Source: Ideonella sp. MAG2 (GTDB lineage: Bacteria; Pseudomonadota; Gammaproteobacteria; Burkholderiales; Burkholderiaceae_C). Taken from it: a stretch of DNA of 64,000 nt. The position numbers and the translations under genes were made by a program. Location of the stretch: assembly GCA_004359425.1 (NCBI GenBank), contig PTEU01000002.1, positions 974,789 to 1,038,788 on the forward strand, in the 5' to 3' direction. This document shows, piece by piece, positions 25,467 to 34,561 of the stretch; the stretch's first letter is position 1; each line of letters begins with the position of its first letter. The notes beneath the pieces were generated by a model that was not told where the DNA came from, searched no databases, and saw only the letters and a program-made list of their open reading frames with translations.

Positions 25467-26654
25467 TCAAAGCTTGACCGGCCCGTCGGTGGAAGAGCCG
25501 ATGGCCTCGCGGGCCTGGCGCTGGCGGGTGCGGTCGACGTAACTGTCGGCACGGGCCAGTTGGTCGCGGATCATGGCGTTGTTCTGCCCCATGGCATCGA
25601 TGGCCTTGGCGCGGAAGGTGTCCATGGCGTCCATGGCCTGGAAGGTCTGGTCGAACATGTCCTTGATCTTCTCGACGCCCAGCATGGGGTTTTGCGCGAA
25701 CTGGGTGGTCTGGTCCACATGCTGGTTGAGCGCACGGCCGGTCTCGGCGATCAGGTTGCCAATGGTGGCATTGACGCCGGTGAGCATCTCCATCACCTGG
25801 ATCTGGTTGCCGGTGGCGCGGGCCACGGTTTGGGCCACGGCCAGGGCGCTCATGCCGGTGGTGGCCACGCGGGTGCAGCCGTTGATCATCTCGCGGCCCG
25901 TCTTTTTGAGCACGTCCAGCGCCAGGTAGCCGTTCACACACACCGCCTGCTGGGTCTGGATGTCTTGCAGGTTTTGCCGCGCATAGAACAGCACTTCTTG
26001 GCGCAGGGCTTGGGCGCGTTGCGGGTCGGTGGCTTCCAGGGCCGTCACCTTCTCGGCCAGGCGGGTGTCGAGCTGGGTGGCAAAGTGCGAGGCGGCAGCG
26101 AGTTGGGTCATGGCCTCCCAGAGCTTGCTGCGGGTGGCCTCGATGTCGACCACATCTTTTTGCATGTCGTCGCGGGCAGCATAGAGCTGGCTCATGGAGG
26201 TCTTGAGCTGCTCCGACGCGCTTTGGTACTTGCGGAAATAGGCCTCCAGCTTGTTGCCAAAGGGGATCAGCCCCAGCAGCTTGCGCGGCTGCAAGAGGTC
26301 GCCCTCTTTGCCGGGGTTGAGCTCGTCCAGTTGCGCCCGGATGTCGCTGATGGCCTTGTAGGCGGGGCTCATTTCCACGCCGTCAAAGTTGCGCTGCATG
26401 AAGCGGCCTTGCATCAGGGCCGAGGCGTTGCTGATCTCTTCCTTGCCCAAGGCAAAAGCACTGTCGAGCCGGGCCTTGAAGGTGTCCGAGTGCAGGTCTT
26501 CAGTGGCCAGCGCGTCGATGAAGCGCAGCACCTGCTGGTCCACCTGTTGCTTGAGTTCAGGGGCCAGCGGCACCGCCTCGCGGGCAGACTCGGTGGGCAC
26601 GGGCGTCAGCACTTCGGGCGGCTGAAGCTGGAAGGCGGGGGTCGGTGTGGTCAT
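25467..26654 (-). CDS. telA: Toxic anion (tellurite) resistance protein TelA/KlaA
   Basis: 395 residues; its ATG overlaps the stop of the XpaC-like gene (ATGA). It is a mainly helical cytoplasmic protein with the TelA core: LLGLIPFGNKLEAYFRKYQS (conserved central block), HFATQLDTRLAEKVTALEAT and QTVARATGNQIQVMEMLTGV. It is last in a four-gene operon with SBP-like, VWA and XpaC-like genes. TelA genes are linked to tellurite and other envelope/stress resistances; the mechanism is unknown. Confidence 0.92.
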   Translation of the reverse strand: MTTPTPAFQLQPPEVLTPVPTESAREAVPLAPELKQQVDQQVLRFIDALATEDLHSDTFKARLDSAFALGKEEISNASALMQGRFMQRNFDGVEMSPAYKAISDIRAQLDELNPGKEGDLLQPRKLLGLIPFGNKLEAYFRKYQSASEQLKTSMSQLYAARDDMQKDVVDIEATRSKLWEAMTQLAAASHFATQLDTRLAEKVTALEATDPQRAQALRQEVLFYARQNLQDIQTQQAVCVNGYLALDVLKKTGREMINGCTRVATTGMSALAVAQTVARATGNQIQVMEMLTGVNATIGNLIAETGRALNQHVDQTTQFAQNPMLGVEKIKDMFDQTFQAMDAMDTFRAKAIDAMGQNNAMIRDQLARADSYVDRTRQRQAREAIGSSTDGPVKL

Positions 26655-27343
26655 GGTGCAGACGGTGGAGGTGAGGGAGGTAAATTCAAGGCCGGAGCGT
26701 CGAGGCCTTGAGGGCCGAATTTCTGGTTCAGGAATTTGGAGTGCACCAAGAAGGCATGGGCGTCCTGGGCGGCCAGGTCGTCACCCAACTCTCGCACCTT
26801 GGCTTCCAGCTCGTGCAGGGTGTCTTTGAAGGTGTCTTGCGCCGTCTTGCCGTTTTCCAGCACACGCTGGGTGGCAAAACCGGCCGGAATGGACAGGTAG
26901 GTGTTCAAAGCCTCGGGCAGGTAGCTGATGGCGATGTGCCGGGCATGAAAACTGTCTTGCAGCGAGAGCTGGCCCTTGGAGCGCTCCCATTGGTGCAGCA
27001 GTTCTTCGAGTGCCTCGCACAGCGCCAGCACACGGGCTTGCAGGCTGGCGGGGATTCGGTTCTCGGGGTTGTGCTCGGTCAGGCGGCGCACGCCGTCCAA
27101 GGCGCGGGACATGGCTTGGCGTGCATCGCCTTCGTCACTGAAGACCAGGGGCTCCCAGGCGGGTGCCTTCGCACTGGGAAAGCCCAGCCACAGCCCGCCC
27201 ACCACAAAGCCCGCCAGCCAGCCGAGTGGGGCCAACCACAGCGCCCAGCCTCCCAGCAAACCCAAGGCCTTGAGCAGCAGCATCACACCGGCCAAGCCCA
27301 GGCCGCACCAGTTGGCTGAAGAGGTGAGGAAGCGCATCAACAT
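26651..27343 (-). CDS. XpaC-like membrane protein, TelA partner
   Basis: 230 residues. Two hydrophobic segments lie at residues 10-33 and 35-54, then a cytoplasmic helical domain (LEELLHQWERSKGQLSLQDS, SYLPEALNTYLSIPAGFA, DTFKDTLHELEAKVRELGDD). The two-membrane-helix plus helical-bundle layout and its location directly before telA match XpaC proteins of the xpaC-telA pairs known in Firmicutes. It ends in a Pro-rich tail. It probably anchors TelA to the membrane (inference). Confidence 0.75.
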   Translation of the reverse strand: MLMRFLTSSANWCGLGLAGVMLLLKALGLLGGWALWLAPLGWLAGFVVGGLWLGFPSAKAPAWEPLVFSDEGDARQAMSRALDGVRRLTEHNPENRIPASLQARVLALCEALEELLHQWERSKGQLSLQDSFHARHIAISYLPEALNTYLSIPAGFATQRVLENGKTAQDTFKDTLHELEAKVRELGDDLAAQDAHAFLVHSKFLNQKFGPQGLDAPALNLPPSPPPSAP

Positions 27344-27352
27344 GAGGCTGGC

Positions 27353-29029
27353 TTACTGATACGCCCGAATATCTTTGAACACGCTGTAGAGCGAAGCCTT
27401 GCGGGCATCAAACACCCGGCCGCCCGTCAGCTCGGCCAACTGCTTCAACTCGGCCTCGTTGGCCTCGCCGAACAGCACCCAAAACACGGGGATGGCGCGC
27501 ACGTCTTCGGGCAGACTGAGGTAGTCGCGCTTGAAGGCCGCCAGGTCACGGCCTGTGGTGTTTTGTCCGTCGGTAAAGGCCACCACCGAGTATTGGTAGT
27601 TGGGGTGCGCCTTGCGCTCAGCCAGCATGTGCTCTAGGGACACAAACACCGCGTCGTACAAGGCGGTGGAGCCACTCATGTTCAGCGCGTCGGCGGCGTC
27701 GCGCACCTGGGCCAGCACTTGCTGCTTGGCATCGCTATCAGCCTGCTCCTTCACACCCTTGCTGCGGGCAGCAGAGGGCACTTCAAAGCTCAGGCGCTCG
27801 TAGGGCTTGTCAGAGAAGAGTTGCAGCCAAATGCGCTCGCGGTTGTTGAGCCGGGCAATGCGGCCGGTCAGCGAGGCGTCGGCACCGGCCATGTACTGTA
27901 TGGCGTCTACCAATTGCTGGCGGCGGCCACCGCCGGACATGCTGCCACTGGTGTCCAGCACAAAGGTTGAGGCAATGGGGGTGCGGAACTCGTTGAGATA
28001 GGCTGCAATCAAGCCATCGGCCAAAGCCCGGTCGGGCGAGAAGGGCAGCTCCACTTGCAGGCCTTGGCGGGGCAGCAGGTCTTCCAGCTTGGCGGCCACC
28101 TCGGGGCGGATGGGGCGGCGCAGGGTTTGGCGCGCCTGCCAGGTTTGCGCGGCGTCACCCTTGAGGTACTCGACCACCTTGAGGTAATCCGCGCGGCGGG
28201 CGTCGTTGAGCAGCATCAGCGGGTAGTCGGCCGTGCTGACCCCTTCATGCGGATAGATCAGCAGCAGCTTCTCGCGCAGCTTGCCACTGGCATTCAGGCT
28301 GAGCAGCCAACTCTCGTAGTTGATGAAGGCATTGACCTTGGTGCCTTGCTGCAATGCGAACTGTTCAGACAGGTAGCTGGAGTTGTCGCCCGGCAGCTTG
28401 TAGCCTTTGAGGAAATCGGCAATGGCTTGGCGGTCCACGTCTTCCGCCGCCAAGGCCTCAGATTTGCCCGAGGCCGCTGCCACCACGCCCATCAGCGCCA
28501 TAAAGCCTTGGTTGGAGGTGGCCGGGTTGGAAAGGGCATAGCGCAGCTTGCCGGCCTTGGCCGCCGCCGCAATGTCCTTCCAGGTCAGCTTCAGGTCGGG
28601 CTTGTCCCAGCCGTTTTTGCGGGCGTCGGATTCACTCACGCCCACCGCAATGGGCGAGAGCATGATCTTTTCTTGCAGCTTGACCTTGGCCTGGCCATTC
28701 GGGCTGGAGAGCAGGTATTTGGCATTGGCAAACCAAGCGGCATCGGCCTTCGCATTGCCGCTGAGCACGGCCTCGGTGCTCTCCATGGTGCCGCCAAACT
28801 TGAAGGCCACTTTGACGCCCGTGGCTTGTTGGATCAGCGGGGCGAGTGGTTCCAAGTCGCGCAGGTCACTGGTGGCCAGCACGGTCAGGGTCTCGGGGCC
28901 TGCCTGGGCCTGAGCAGCAGTGGTAGCGGGGCTCGCGGCGGGGGGCGTCTCGGCGGCCCGTTTGCCGCAAGCCACCAGGGTCAGCAAAGACAGGGCGGCC
29001 AGCAGGCCACCCCAAGTGCGGCGCTTCAT
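27353..29029 (-). CDS. Lipoprotein: solute-binding-like domain fused to von Willebrand A domain
   Basis: 558 residues with a lipoprotein signal (LTLVAC, lipid-bearing Cys at 21). Residues 45-330 look like a type-2 periplasmic solute-binding protein (TVLATSDLRDLEPLAPLIQQ, LSNPATSNQGFMALMGVVAA, FINYESWLL). Residues about 350-555 are a VWA domain with the metal-site motif DTSGSMS, then SGSTALYDAVFVSLEHML and FTDGQNTTG. The start overlaps the upstream SBP-like gene by ATGA. A VWA/SBP fusion next to telA and xpaC fits surface sensing or assembly of a resistance complex. Confidence 0.85.
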   Translation of the reverse strand: MKRRTWGGLLAALSLLTLVACGKRAAETPPAASPATTAAQAQAGPETLTVLATSDLRDLEPLAPLIQQATGVKVAFKFGGTMESTEAVLSGNAKADAAWFANAKYLLSSPNGQAKVKLQEKIMLSPIAVGVSESDARKNGWDKPDLKLTWKDIAAAAKAGKLRYALSNPATSNQGFMALMGVVAAASGKSEALAAEDVDRQAIADFLKGYKLPGDNSSYLSEQFALQQGTKVNAFINYESWLLSLNASGKLREKLLLIYPHEGVSTADYPLMLLNDARRADYLKVVEYLKGDAAQTWQARQTLRRPIRPEVAAKLEDLLPRQGLQVELPFSPDRALADGLIAAYLNEFRTPIASTFVLDTSGSMSGGGRRQQLVDAIQYMAGADASLTGRIARLNNRERIWLQLFSDKPYERLSFEVPSAARSKGVKEQADSDAKQQVLAQVRDAADALNMSGSTALYDAVFVSLEHMLAERKAHPNYQYSVVAFTDGQNTTGRDLAAFKRDYLSLPEDVRAIPVFWVLFGEANEAELKQLAELTGGRVFDARKASLYSVFKDIRAYQ

Positions 29030-30159
29030 TGAGACATCTCCTGCGTCACGGTCGCAATCATTTCAGCCATCAAGGTGTAAGAAGGGGGGTCGACGATTTG
29101 GCTCAGGCGCGGCTCCACCCCCAAACCTGTGGGCTGCACGGCGGCCATAAAGCGCTCGGTGTCGGCCACCCTAAAACCGTAGTCCACAGCCAGGGCTTGT
29201 AAGGTGGCGTCGGTGGCCAGCGCGTTGCCCAGGGCCTTGGCACGCTCGTTCAGCGAGACAAACACCACTTTGTTGACGATGGTGGGTTGGGGGTACATCA
29301 GCACCATGTCCGGCCCCACGCCCTTTTTGGCCAGCGCGTAGCTGACCAACTGGTTTTCATAGATGAAGGCCAGCGGCGTCTTGCCCATGCCAATGGAGAC
29401 ATAGTCGTCGAAGTTGCCGTTAACGTAATTCTCTTGGTAGCCCTGGCGCTTGAACAACTCCACCAACTTCTGGGCCACTTGCTGGGCCTGGGGTTTGTCC
29501 GTCACTACATCGCCCACCAGGGCATGGCTGGTCAGGGCCAGATACATCGCCCCTGAGTTAGAGCGGCGTGGGTCGGTGGTGGACACCAACACGCTGCGCG
29601 AGACATCGTAGGCGGCCGACTCACGCAAGTCCTTCCAGCGCTTTTTCTCCAACATCATCTGGGTCAGCTTGGCCATGTCCAGGCCATAGACCTTGGGTGA
29701 CAGCGGCTTGGCCACACCATTGGCCACCAAGATCTTGGCCACCGGCTCCCAAGAGGCGATCACCATGGGCGTGAAAAACGGGCTGACCTGGGCCGCTGTG
29801 AGCTTGGCCTGCTGGGCCGCATCCACAATCTGGTTGGCCGCCACCACGCCCGAGGGGAAGAAGAAATCGGTGCCGCCGCCCGCCGCCACCTTGGCCGCCA
29901 TGTCCCGGCTGCCCACACGGGCCACGCTGACAGGCAAGCGCAGCTCGGCCAAGCGCTTTTCAACGCGCGGGTCTTTGAAGTAGGCCTCCACGTCCAGCGC
30001 AATCAAGCCTTTGAGCACCACGGTGTTGGCCTCGACCCGGGCCTGCTCTTGCACCTGTTGCTGCTGCTTCTGATCCCTCAGCGCCAAAACCAATGCACCA
30101 CCGAACAAGCTGAGCACGACGGCGGTGATGACCAGCCGACGTTGGGCGCTCATGGGCAT
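29026..30159 (-). CDS. Membrane-anchored solute-binding-like protein
   Basis: 377 residues. A short cytoplasmic start is followed by one membrane segment (LVITAVVLSLFGGALVLAL, residues 8-26) and a periplasmic domain with solute-binding protein features (GGGTDFFFPSGVVAANQIVD, VLVSTTDPRRSNSGAMYLAL, FDDYVSIGMGKTPLAFIYEN). It is homologous in layout to the SBP half of the next gene and is the operon's first gene. No ABC transporter subunits are nearby, so the binding fold probably serves as a sensor or scaffold. Confidence 0.8.
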   Translation of the reverse strand: MPMSAQRRLVITAVVLSLFGGALVLALRDQKQQQQVQEQARVEANTVVLKGLIALDVEAYFKDPRVEKRLAELRLPVSVARVGSRDMAAKVAAGGGTDFFFPSGVVAANQIVDAAQQAKLTAAQVSPFFTPMVIASWEPVAKILVANGVAKPLSPKVYGLDMAKLTQMMLEKKRWKDLRESAAYDVSRSVLVSTTDPRRSNSGAMYLALTSHALVGDVVTDKPQAQQVAQKLVELFKRQGYQENYVNGNFDDYVSIGMGKTPLAFIYENQLVSYALAKKGVGPDMVLMYPQPTIVNKVVFVSLNERAKALGNALATDATLQALAVDYGFRVADTERFMAAVQPTGLGVEPRLSQIVDPPSYTLMAEMIATVTQEMSQ

Positions 30160-30217
30160 GGGGCTTCCTCCTCAGATCTTGATGTCCGGGCAGTGTAGCG
30201 ACTTGTTTGAGCGCGCT

Positions 30218-33200
30218 TCAATCCCGCAGCAACTCCGCCAGCGCCTCCGCATCCAACACCGCTAAGCCGTCTTGGTCGTTCAACATGCTGTCGGCCAAGC
30301 TGCGCTTGTCGTGGTGCATTTGCAAGATGCGCTCTTCTATCGAGCCTTGGGTCACCAGGCGGTAAACGGTGACGGGGCGCTGCTGGCCCATGCGGTGGGC
30401 GCGGCCGCTGGCTTGGTCTTCGGCGGCCGGGTTCCACCAGGGGTCGACGATGATGACGTAGTCGGCCACGGTCAGGTTCAGGCCAAAGCCACCGGCCTTG
30501 AGGCTGATCAAAAACACCTCGCCCTGGCCTTGCTGGAAGGCCGCCACGCGCTTGCCGCGTTCAGCCGCTGGGGTGCTGCCATCCAGGTACTGGTAGGCCA
30601 CGCCGAGTGACTCCAGCCGCTCGGCCAGGAGCTTGAGGTATTCGGTGAACTGGCTGAACACCAAGGCCTTGTGCTGGCCCGCCACCAGCTCCTGCACCAG
30701 GCGCTCAAACTCGTCGATCTTGGCACCCGACAGCCCCATCTCCGGCACCACCAGGCGCGGGTCGCAGGCGGCGCGGCGCAGCTTCATCAGCTCGGCCAGC
30801 ATGCGGATCTGTGGGCCTTTTTTGTCGCGGGCGGCCTTTTCCACTTCCTCGCGGGCTTGGCGGCGCAGGGCTTCTTGCAAGGCGCGTTCGGCCTCGCTGG
30901 GCTGCACCAGGTGGACGATCTCGGTGCGCGGCGGCAGGTCTTGCAGCACCTGGGCCTTGGTTCGGCGCAGCAAGAAGGGTGCAATGATGCGGCGCAGGCG
31001 TTGGCGCACCGCCGGGTCTTGCTGGCGCTCTATAGGCCCGGCAAAGCGCTCTTGAAACTGGCTGGCACTGCCCAGCAGGCCAGGGTTCAAAATGCTCATC
31101 AGCGACCACAGCTCGGAGAGCCGGTTTTCCACCGGTGTGCCTGACAGCGCCAGCCTAAAGTCCGCATTGAGCTGGCTGACAACCTGGGCGCGTTTGGTGG
31201 CGGCATTCTTGAGCGCCTGCGCTTCGTCCAGCACCAGGCTGGCCCAGGTGTGGGCCGTGAAGGCCTCGCCGTCTTGCTGCACCAGGCCGTAGCTGGCCAC
31301 CAGCACATGGCCGGGGCCCAGGTCTTTGAAGATTTGGCGGCGGTCGGCAGCCTCGTGATAGATGTGGACCTCCAAGCTGGGTGCAAAGCGGTGGATCTCA
31401 TCGCGCCAGTTGCTGCACACCGAGGTCGGGGCCAGCACCAGGGCCGAGCCTAGCTTGGCGCGCTGCAGCAGCAGGGCCAAGGTCTGCACGGTTTTGCCCA
31501 GGCCCATGTCGTCGGCCAGGCAGGCCCCCAGGCCCGAGCGAGCCAAGCGTGCCATCCACTGGTAGCCTTGGCGCTGATAGTCTCTCAACTCTGCCTGTAT
31601 AGTGCGCGGAACGGGTGCATCCCACTCGGTGGCTTTGGCCAGCGCATCCACGCGCTCGCGCCAGGCTTTGTCGCCTTTCAAGTCCACGCCGTCGAGCTGT
31701 TCGCTGAGCCACGCAGCGGCGGCATGCGGCAGTTGCAGGCCCGCCTTTTTGCTGGTTTGCGCCAGGCCGTCCAGGTCTTTGAGCTGCTGCTTCAGCCGGT
31801 CGCTAAGGGCCAGCACTTGGCCCTCGGCCAGAGTCACAAAGCGGCTGCTGCTGCCGCGCATCAAGCCCAGCAGTTGCTGCAGGCTGATGACGCGGTCTTC
31901 GTCCAGTTGCACCTCGCCTTCCAGCGCCAGCCAGTCTCGGCCACTGCCCACGGTGATGGACATCTGCTGGCTGTGCACTTGCTGGATGTTGACGGCCCGG
32001 CCCTTGGGCCAGTCGATGGCCACCACACCGGGCAAGCTGGGCAGCCGGTCCAGCGCGCTCAGGGTTTCTTCGGGCTCTTCAAGCAACACGGCCTGGTCGG
32101 GGCTGTGCTCGGGGTCCAGCATGGGCAGGGCTTCGAGCACGCTGGCCAGCCAGCGCCGCTCTTCAGCCAGCTTGCGCTCGCACCAAAGGTTGTCGCCGTC
32201 ATGCACACACACCATGCGGCTGCGGCCCAGGCCAGGCACCACCAGCGGGCCAAAGTCGCCAAAGGGCTGCACCACCAAGCGCAGGGTCAGGCCCTCACCG
32301 GCGGGGGCCAGTTGCGCACGCAGGCGGCTCTCGGCGGGCATTTGGCGGCCCGTCTGCGCGTCGCCCTGTAGCTCAAAGTGCGAGGCCAAGGCTTGCAGGG
32401 CCGCGTTCAGCTCGGCCTGGGCATGGGCGGGCACACGCCAGCCCCCGGCAATCAGGTCGGCCACTTGCTGCTGGGCTGGGCTGATGTGGATGAGCTTGGC
32501 CGCCTCGGGGCTGGCGCGCACAAGGCGCCACTGGGCCCGGTCTTCTTCAGCGGCGCGGCGGTCGTCGCCCCACAGCATCAGGTGCTCGGGCAGTTTGGGC
32601 ACTGTGGGCAAACTGATAGGCGGGTCGATCTCGAACACATAGTGGGCGGCAGCGCCCTCGCCCTCGCGCTTCACCAACAAGCGGGGCTGGGCGGGCACCA
32701 TCTCCAGCCACTGCTGGGGGGCGTCCTCCAGCATCACGTGGGGGTGGCCTTTCAAGGCTTGCAGCGCACCGGTGATGTTGAGCACCGGCTGGTTGCCATG
32801 GCTGTTGCGTGGGCGTTGCAAGTGCCGCAGCACAGCGCTGTCGCGTGCGGGCAGGCTTTGGCGCTTTTGCGCGGCCAGCCAGCCCAAGGGCTTGAGCTTG
32901 ACGGCCCCCCGGGCACCCGTGCTCATTTCCAGCATGCTCAGGTCGATGGGGCGGCCGTGCTCGTCAATGTTCAAGCTCCAGGCCCATTGCAGCGCTGGCT
33001 TGTCGGCCACGGCGGCCGTGTCGGCAGGAGCACCAAGGTTCAGTACGGCCTGCAAGGCGTCGCGCCAAGGCTCAGTCGGAACGCCAAACAGGCGCGCGGG
33101 CCGCTCCGCAGTCGGGTGGGCCCAGTCCGCACTGGGCCAGCCCAGGCGTTCGCAGGCTTCGAGCGCTGGGGCCAAGAGGCTGCCCAGGCGCTGGGACCGC

Positions 33201-33286
33201 AGGTGCTCCAGCGTTCTGCTCCATTGGCCGTCTTTGGGCGGCTCTCCTGCGGGTTTGCCCAGCCAGGCCAGTTGCAGCAAGGCCAC
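30218..33286 (-). CDS. SNF2-family helicase, C-terminal part of an interrupted gene
   Basis: 1022 residues if read from the GTG at 33286, which lacks a good ribosome site. SNF2 motifs are complete: motif I DDMGLGKTVQTL, motif II DEAQALKN, motif III LSGTPVENRL, IV KALVFSQFTEYLKLL, V SLKAGGFGLNLTVADYVIIV, VI QASGRAHRMGQQRPVTVYRL. The frame upstream is open back to a TGA at 33329 and beyond it continues in the same frame into the 33329-34471 gene. I think the two were one SNF2 gene of about 1,417 codons. With the stop, this half is probably poorly expressed. Confidence 0.85.
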   Translation of the reverse strand: MALLQLAWLGKPAGEPPKDGQWSRTLEHLRSQRLGSLLAPALEACERLGWPSADWAHPTAERPARLFGVPTEPWRDALQAVLNLGAPADTAAVADKPALQWAWSLNIDEHGRPIDLSMLEMSTGARGAVKLKPLGWLAAQKRQSLPARDSAVLRHLQRPRNSHGNQPVLNITGALQALKGHPHVMLEDAPQQWLEMVPAQPRLLVKREGEGAAAHYVFEIDPPISLPTVPKLPEHLMLWGDDRRAAEEDRAQWRLVRASPEAAKLIHISPAQQQVADLIAGGWRVPAHAQAELNAALQALASHFELQGDAQTGRQMPAESRLRAQLAPAGEGLTLRLVVQPFGDFGPLVVPGLGRSRMVCVHDGDNLWCERKLAEERRWLASVLEALPMLDPEHSPDQAVLLEEPEETLSALDRLPSLPGVVAIDWPKGRAVNIQQVHSQQMSITVGSGRDWLALEGEVQLDEDRVISLQQLLGLMRGSSSRFVTLAEGQVLALSDRLKQQLKDLDGLAQTSKKAGLQLPHAAAAWLSEQLDGVDLKGDKAWRERVDALAKATEWDAPVPRTIQAELRDYQRQGYQWMARLARSGLGACLADDMGLGKTVQTLALLLQRAKLGSALVLAPTSVCSNWRDEIHRFAPSLEVHIYHEAADRRQIFKDLGPGHVLVASYGLVQQDGEAFTAHTWASLVLDEAQALKNAATKRAQVVSQLNADFRLALSGTPVENRLSELWSLMSILNPGLLGSASQFQERFAGPIERQQDPAVRQRLRRIIAPFLLRRTKAQVLQDLPPRTEIVHLVQPSEAERALQEALRRQAREEVEKAARDKKGPQIRMLAELMKLRRAACDPRLVVPEMGLSGAKIDEFERLVQELVAGQHKALVFSQFTEYLKLLAERLESLGVAYQYLDGSTPAAERGKRVAAFQQGQGEVFLISLKAGGFGLNLTVADYVIIVDPWWNPAAEDQASGRAHRMGQQRPVTVYRLVTQGSIEERILQMHHDKRSLADSMLNDQDGLAVLDAEALAELLRD

Positions 33287-33328
33287 TTCGTCGAGGTCCC
33301 GCTTCAGGTACTCGGTGTAGTGCGGTGG

Positions 33329-34471
33329 TCAGGGGGCTTTGCCCAGCCGAGCATCGATGACTTGCACCCAGGCACCAAAAGGGCCGTCGTCGATGTCGGG
33401 CTGGCGGCGGCCAGACGCAGCCACACACAGCTTGCGTGCGACCTCCCAGTCTTTGTGGTCTTCACTGGTCAGCCAGGCCAACACTTCAAGCTGTTGCAGC
33501 CAGTGCGGCAGCATCTCTGCCCACTTCAGCTTATTGGCACGCAGGGCTTTGCTGTTGGCAGCAAACATGGTGCGGGCAGCAACCAGGTCGCCTGCCTGCA
33601 TCTGCCTGAGCGCCTGCACCGCCTGCGAGACCCCCGGCAGCATCGCCCAATCGGCACCCAATAGAGTGTCCGCCTGTGCGCCGCAGGCGTCGCCCGACAA
33701 GGCCACGCCCAAGTACAGGCATGTCGCGGCCTGGGGCTTGAGCCGGCCGGCTTTGATCTCTGCTTCGAGCCATGTGATCGCCAAGGGATAGTGGGGCTCA
33801 TCACTCTGGCTCAGGGTGATCAGCATCAAATGTTGCAGCCACAATGGGTCGGCTTGGCTCATCAGTTCGGGTAGCCACGCCTCACCAATAACATGCACCT
33901 CCCAGATACGCCGGTGCCCTTCTAGCCCGCGCGTTTCAAGCATGGCTTCAGCCTGCTCAGCAGTGCGGCCCAGCCACAAGTGCGCACGCACCACGCAGTG
34001 GCCCACGGCCGCTATTTCTGGCCGGGCGGACCAGGTATAGCCATGGGCTGCTTTGAGCCGCTGCGCCAAGTGCGCCCAGAGCGGCTCGGGCTCAACGCTG
34101 GTGTAGACGCGCAGCAATGCTTCGCGGTAGCCCTGGGCGGCAGGGTTGAGTTCTTGGCGCCCGTTCAGGCTGGGCTTTACCAACTCGCGCTCGCGCAACG
34201 CCGCCAGCGCGGGCCGCACGGTGGCCTCATTCGCCGTACCCTGCCAGCCGACCAAGCTGCCATGCTGGCGCATGACCTCGGCCATCTCAGCGGTGGTGGT
34301 GCTTTGGGACAGCAAGAGCATCATGTCCAGCACCTGTTGCACTCGCCCCTCGTCCAAGGGCGGTTTGGGCTGAACAGGCTTGTTGCTGACTTTGGCGCTA
34401 CCACTCGGCCCTGACCAAGGCTGGCCCGAGGGCGTTATGTAGCTGAGCCCTGATGGCTTGAACTTGGCCAC
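33329..34471 (-). CDS. N-terminal part of the interrupted SNF2-type gene
   Basis: 380 residues from a GTG at 34471 that has AAGGAG six bases upstream. After a Pro/Ser-rich start, residues 35-110 look like a small helical winged domain (VQQVLDMMLLLSQSTTTAEM, ALAALRERELVKPSL). The rest is helical repeat-like (LMLITLSQSDEPHYPLAITW, LRQMQAGDLVAARTMFAANS). It ends GKAP followed by TGA, after which the same frame continues PPHYTEYLKRDLDEVALLQL into the SNF2 helicase. As a stand-alone protein it has no known function. Confidence 0.7.
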   Translation of the reverse strand: MAKFKPSGLSYITPSGQPWSGPSGSAKVSNKPVQPKPPLDEGRVQQVLDMMLLLSQSTTTAEMAEVMRQHGSLVGWQGTANEATVRPALAALRERELVKPSLNGRQELNPAAQGYREALLRVYTSVEPEPLWAHLAQRLKAAHGYTWSARPEIAAVGHCVVRAHLWLGRTAEQAEAMLETRGLEGHRRIWEVHVIGEAWLPELMSQADPLWLQHLMLITLSQSDEPHYPLAITWLEAEIKAGRLKPQAATCLYLGVALSGDACGAQADTLLGADWAMLPGVSQAVQALRQMQAGDLVAARTMFAANSKALRANKLKWAEMLPHWLQQLEVLAWLTSEDHKDWEVARKLCVAASGRRQPDIDDGPFGAWVQVIDARLGKAP

Positions 34472-34561
34472 TGAGGGCTCCTTCTTCACGGTGTGTCTCG
34501 GTCCATTTTGCCGAGAATCTCTGGAGCCCCCTGACAATGCGTGCTCATTGTCGGCCCCGCC

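Noticed and set aside
25420..25941. 173-codon minus-strand frame at the end of telA
   Set aside because: Out-of-frame shadow of telA with Arg/Pro/His-rich composition.
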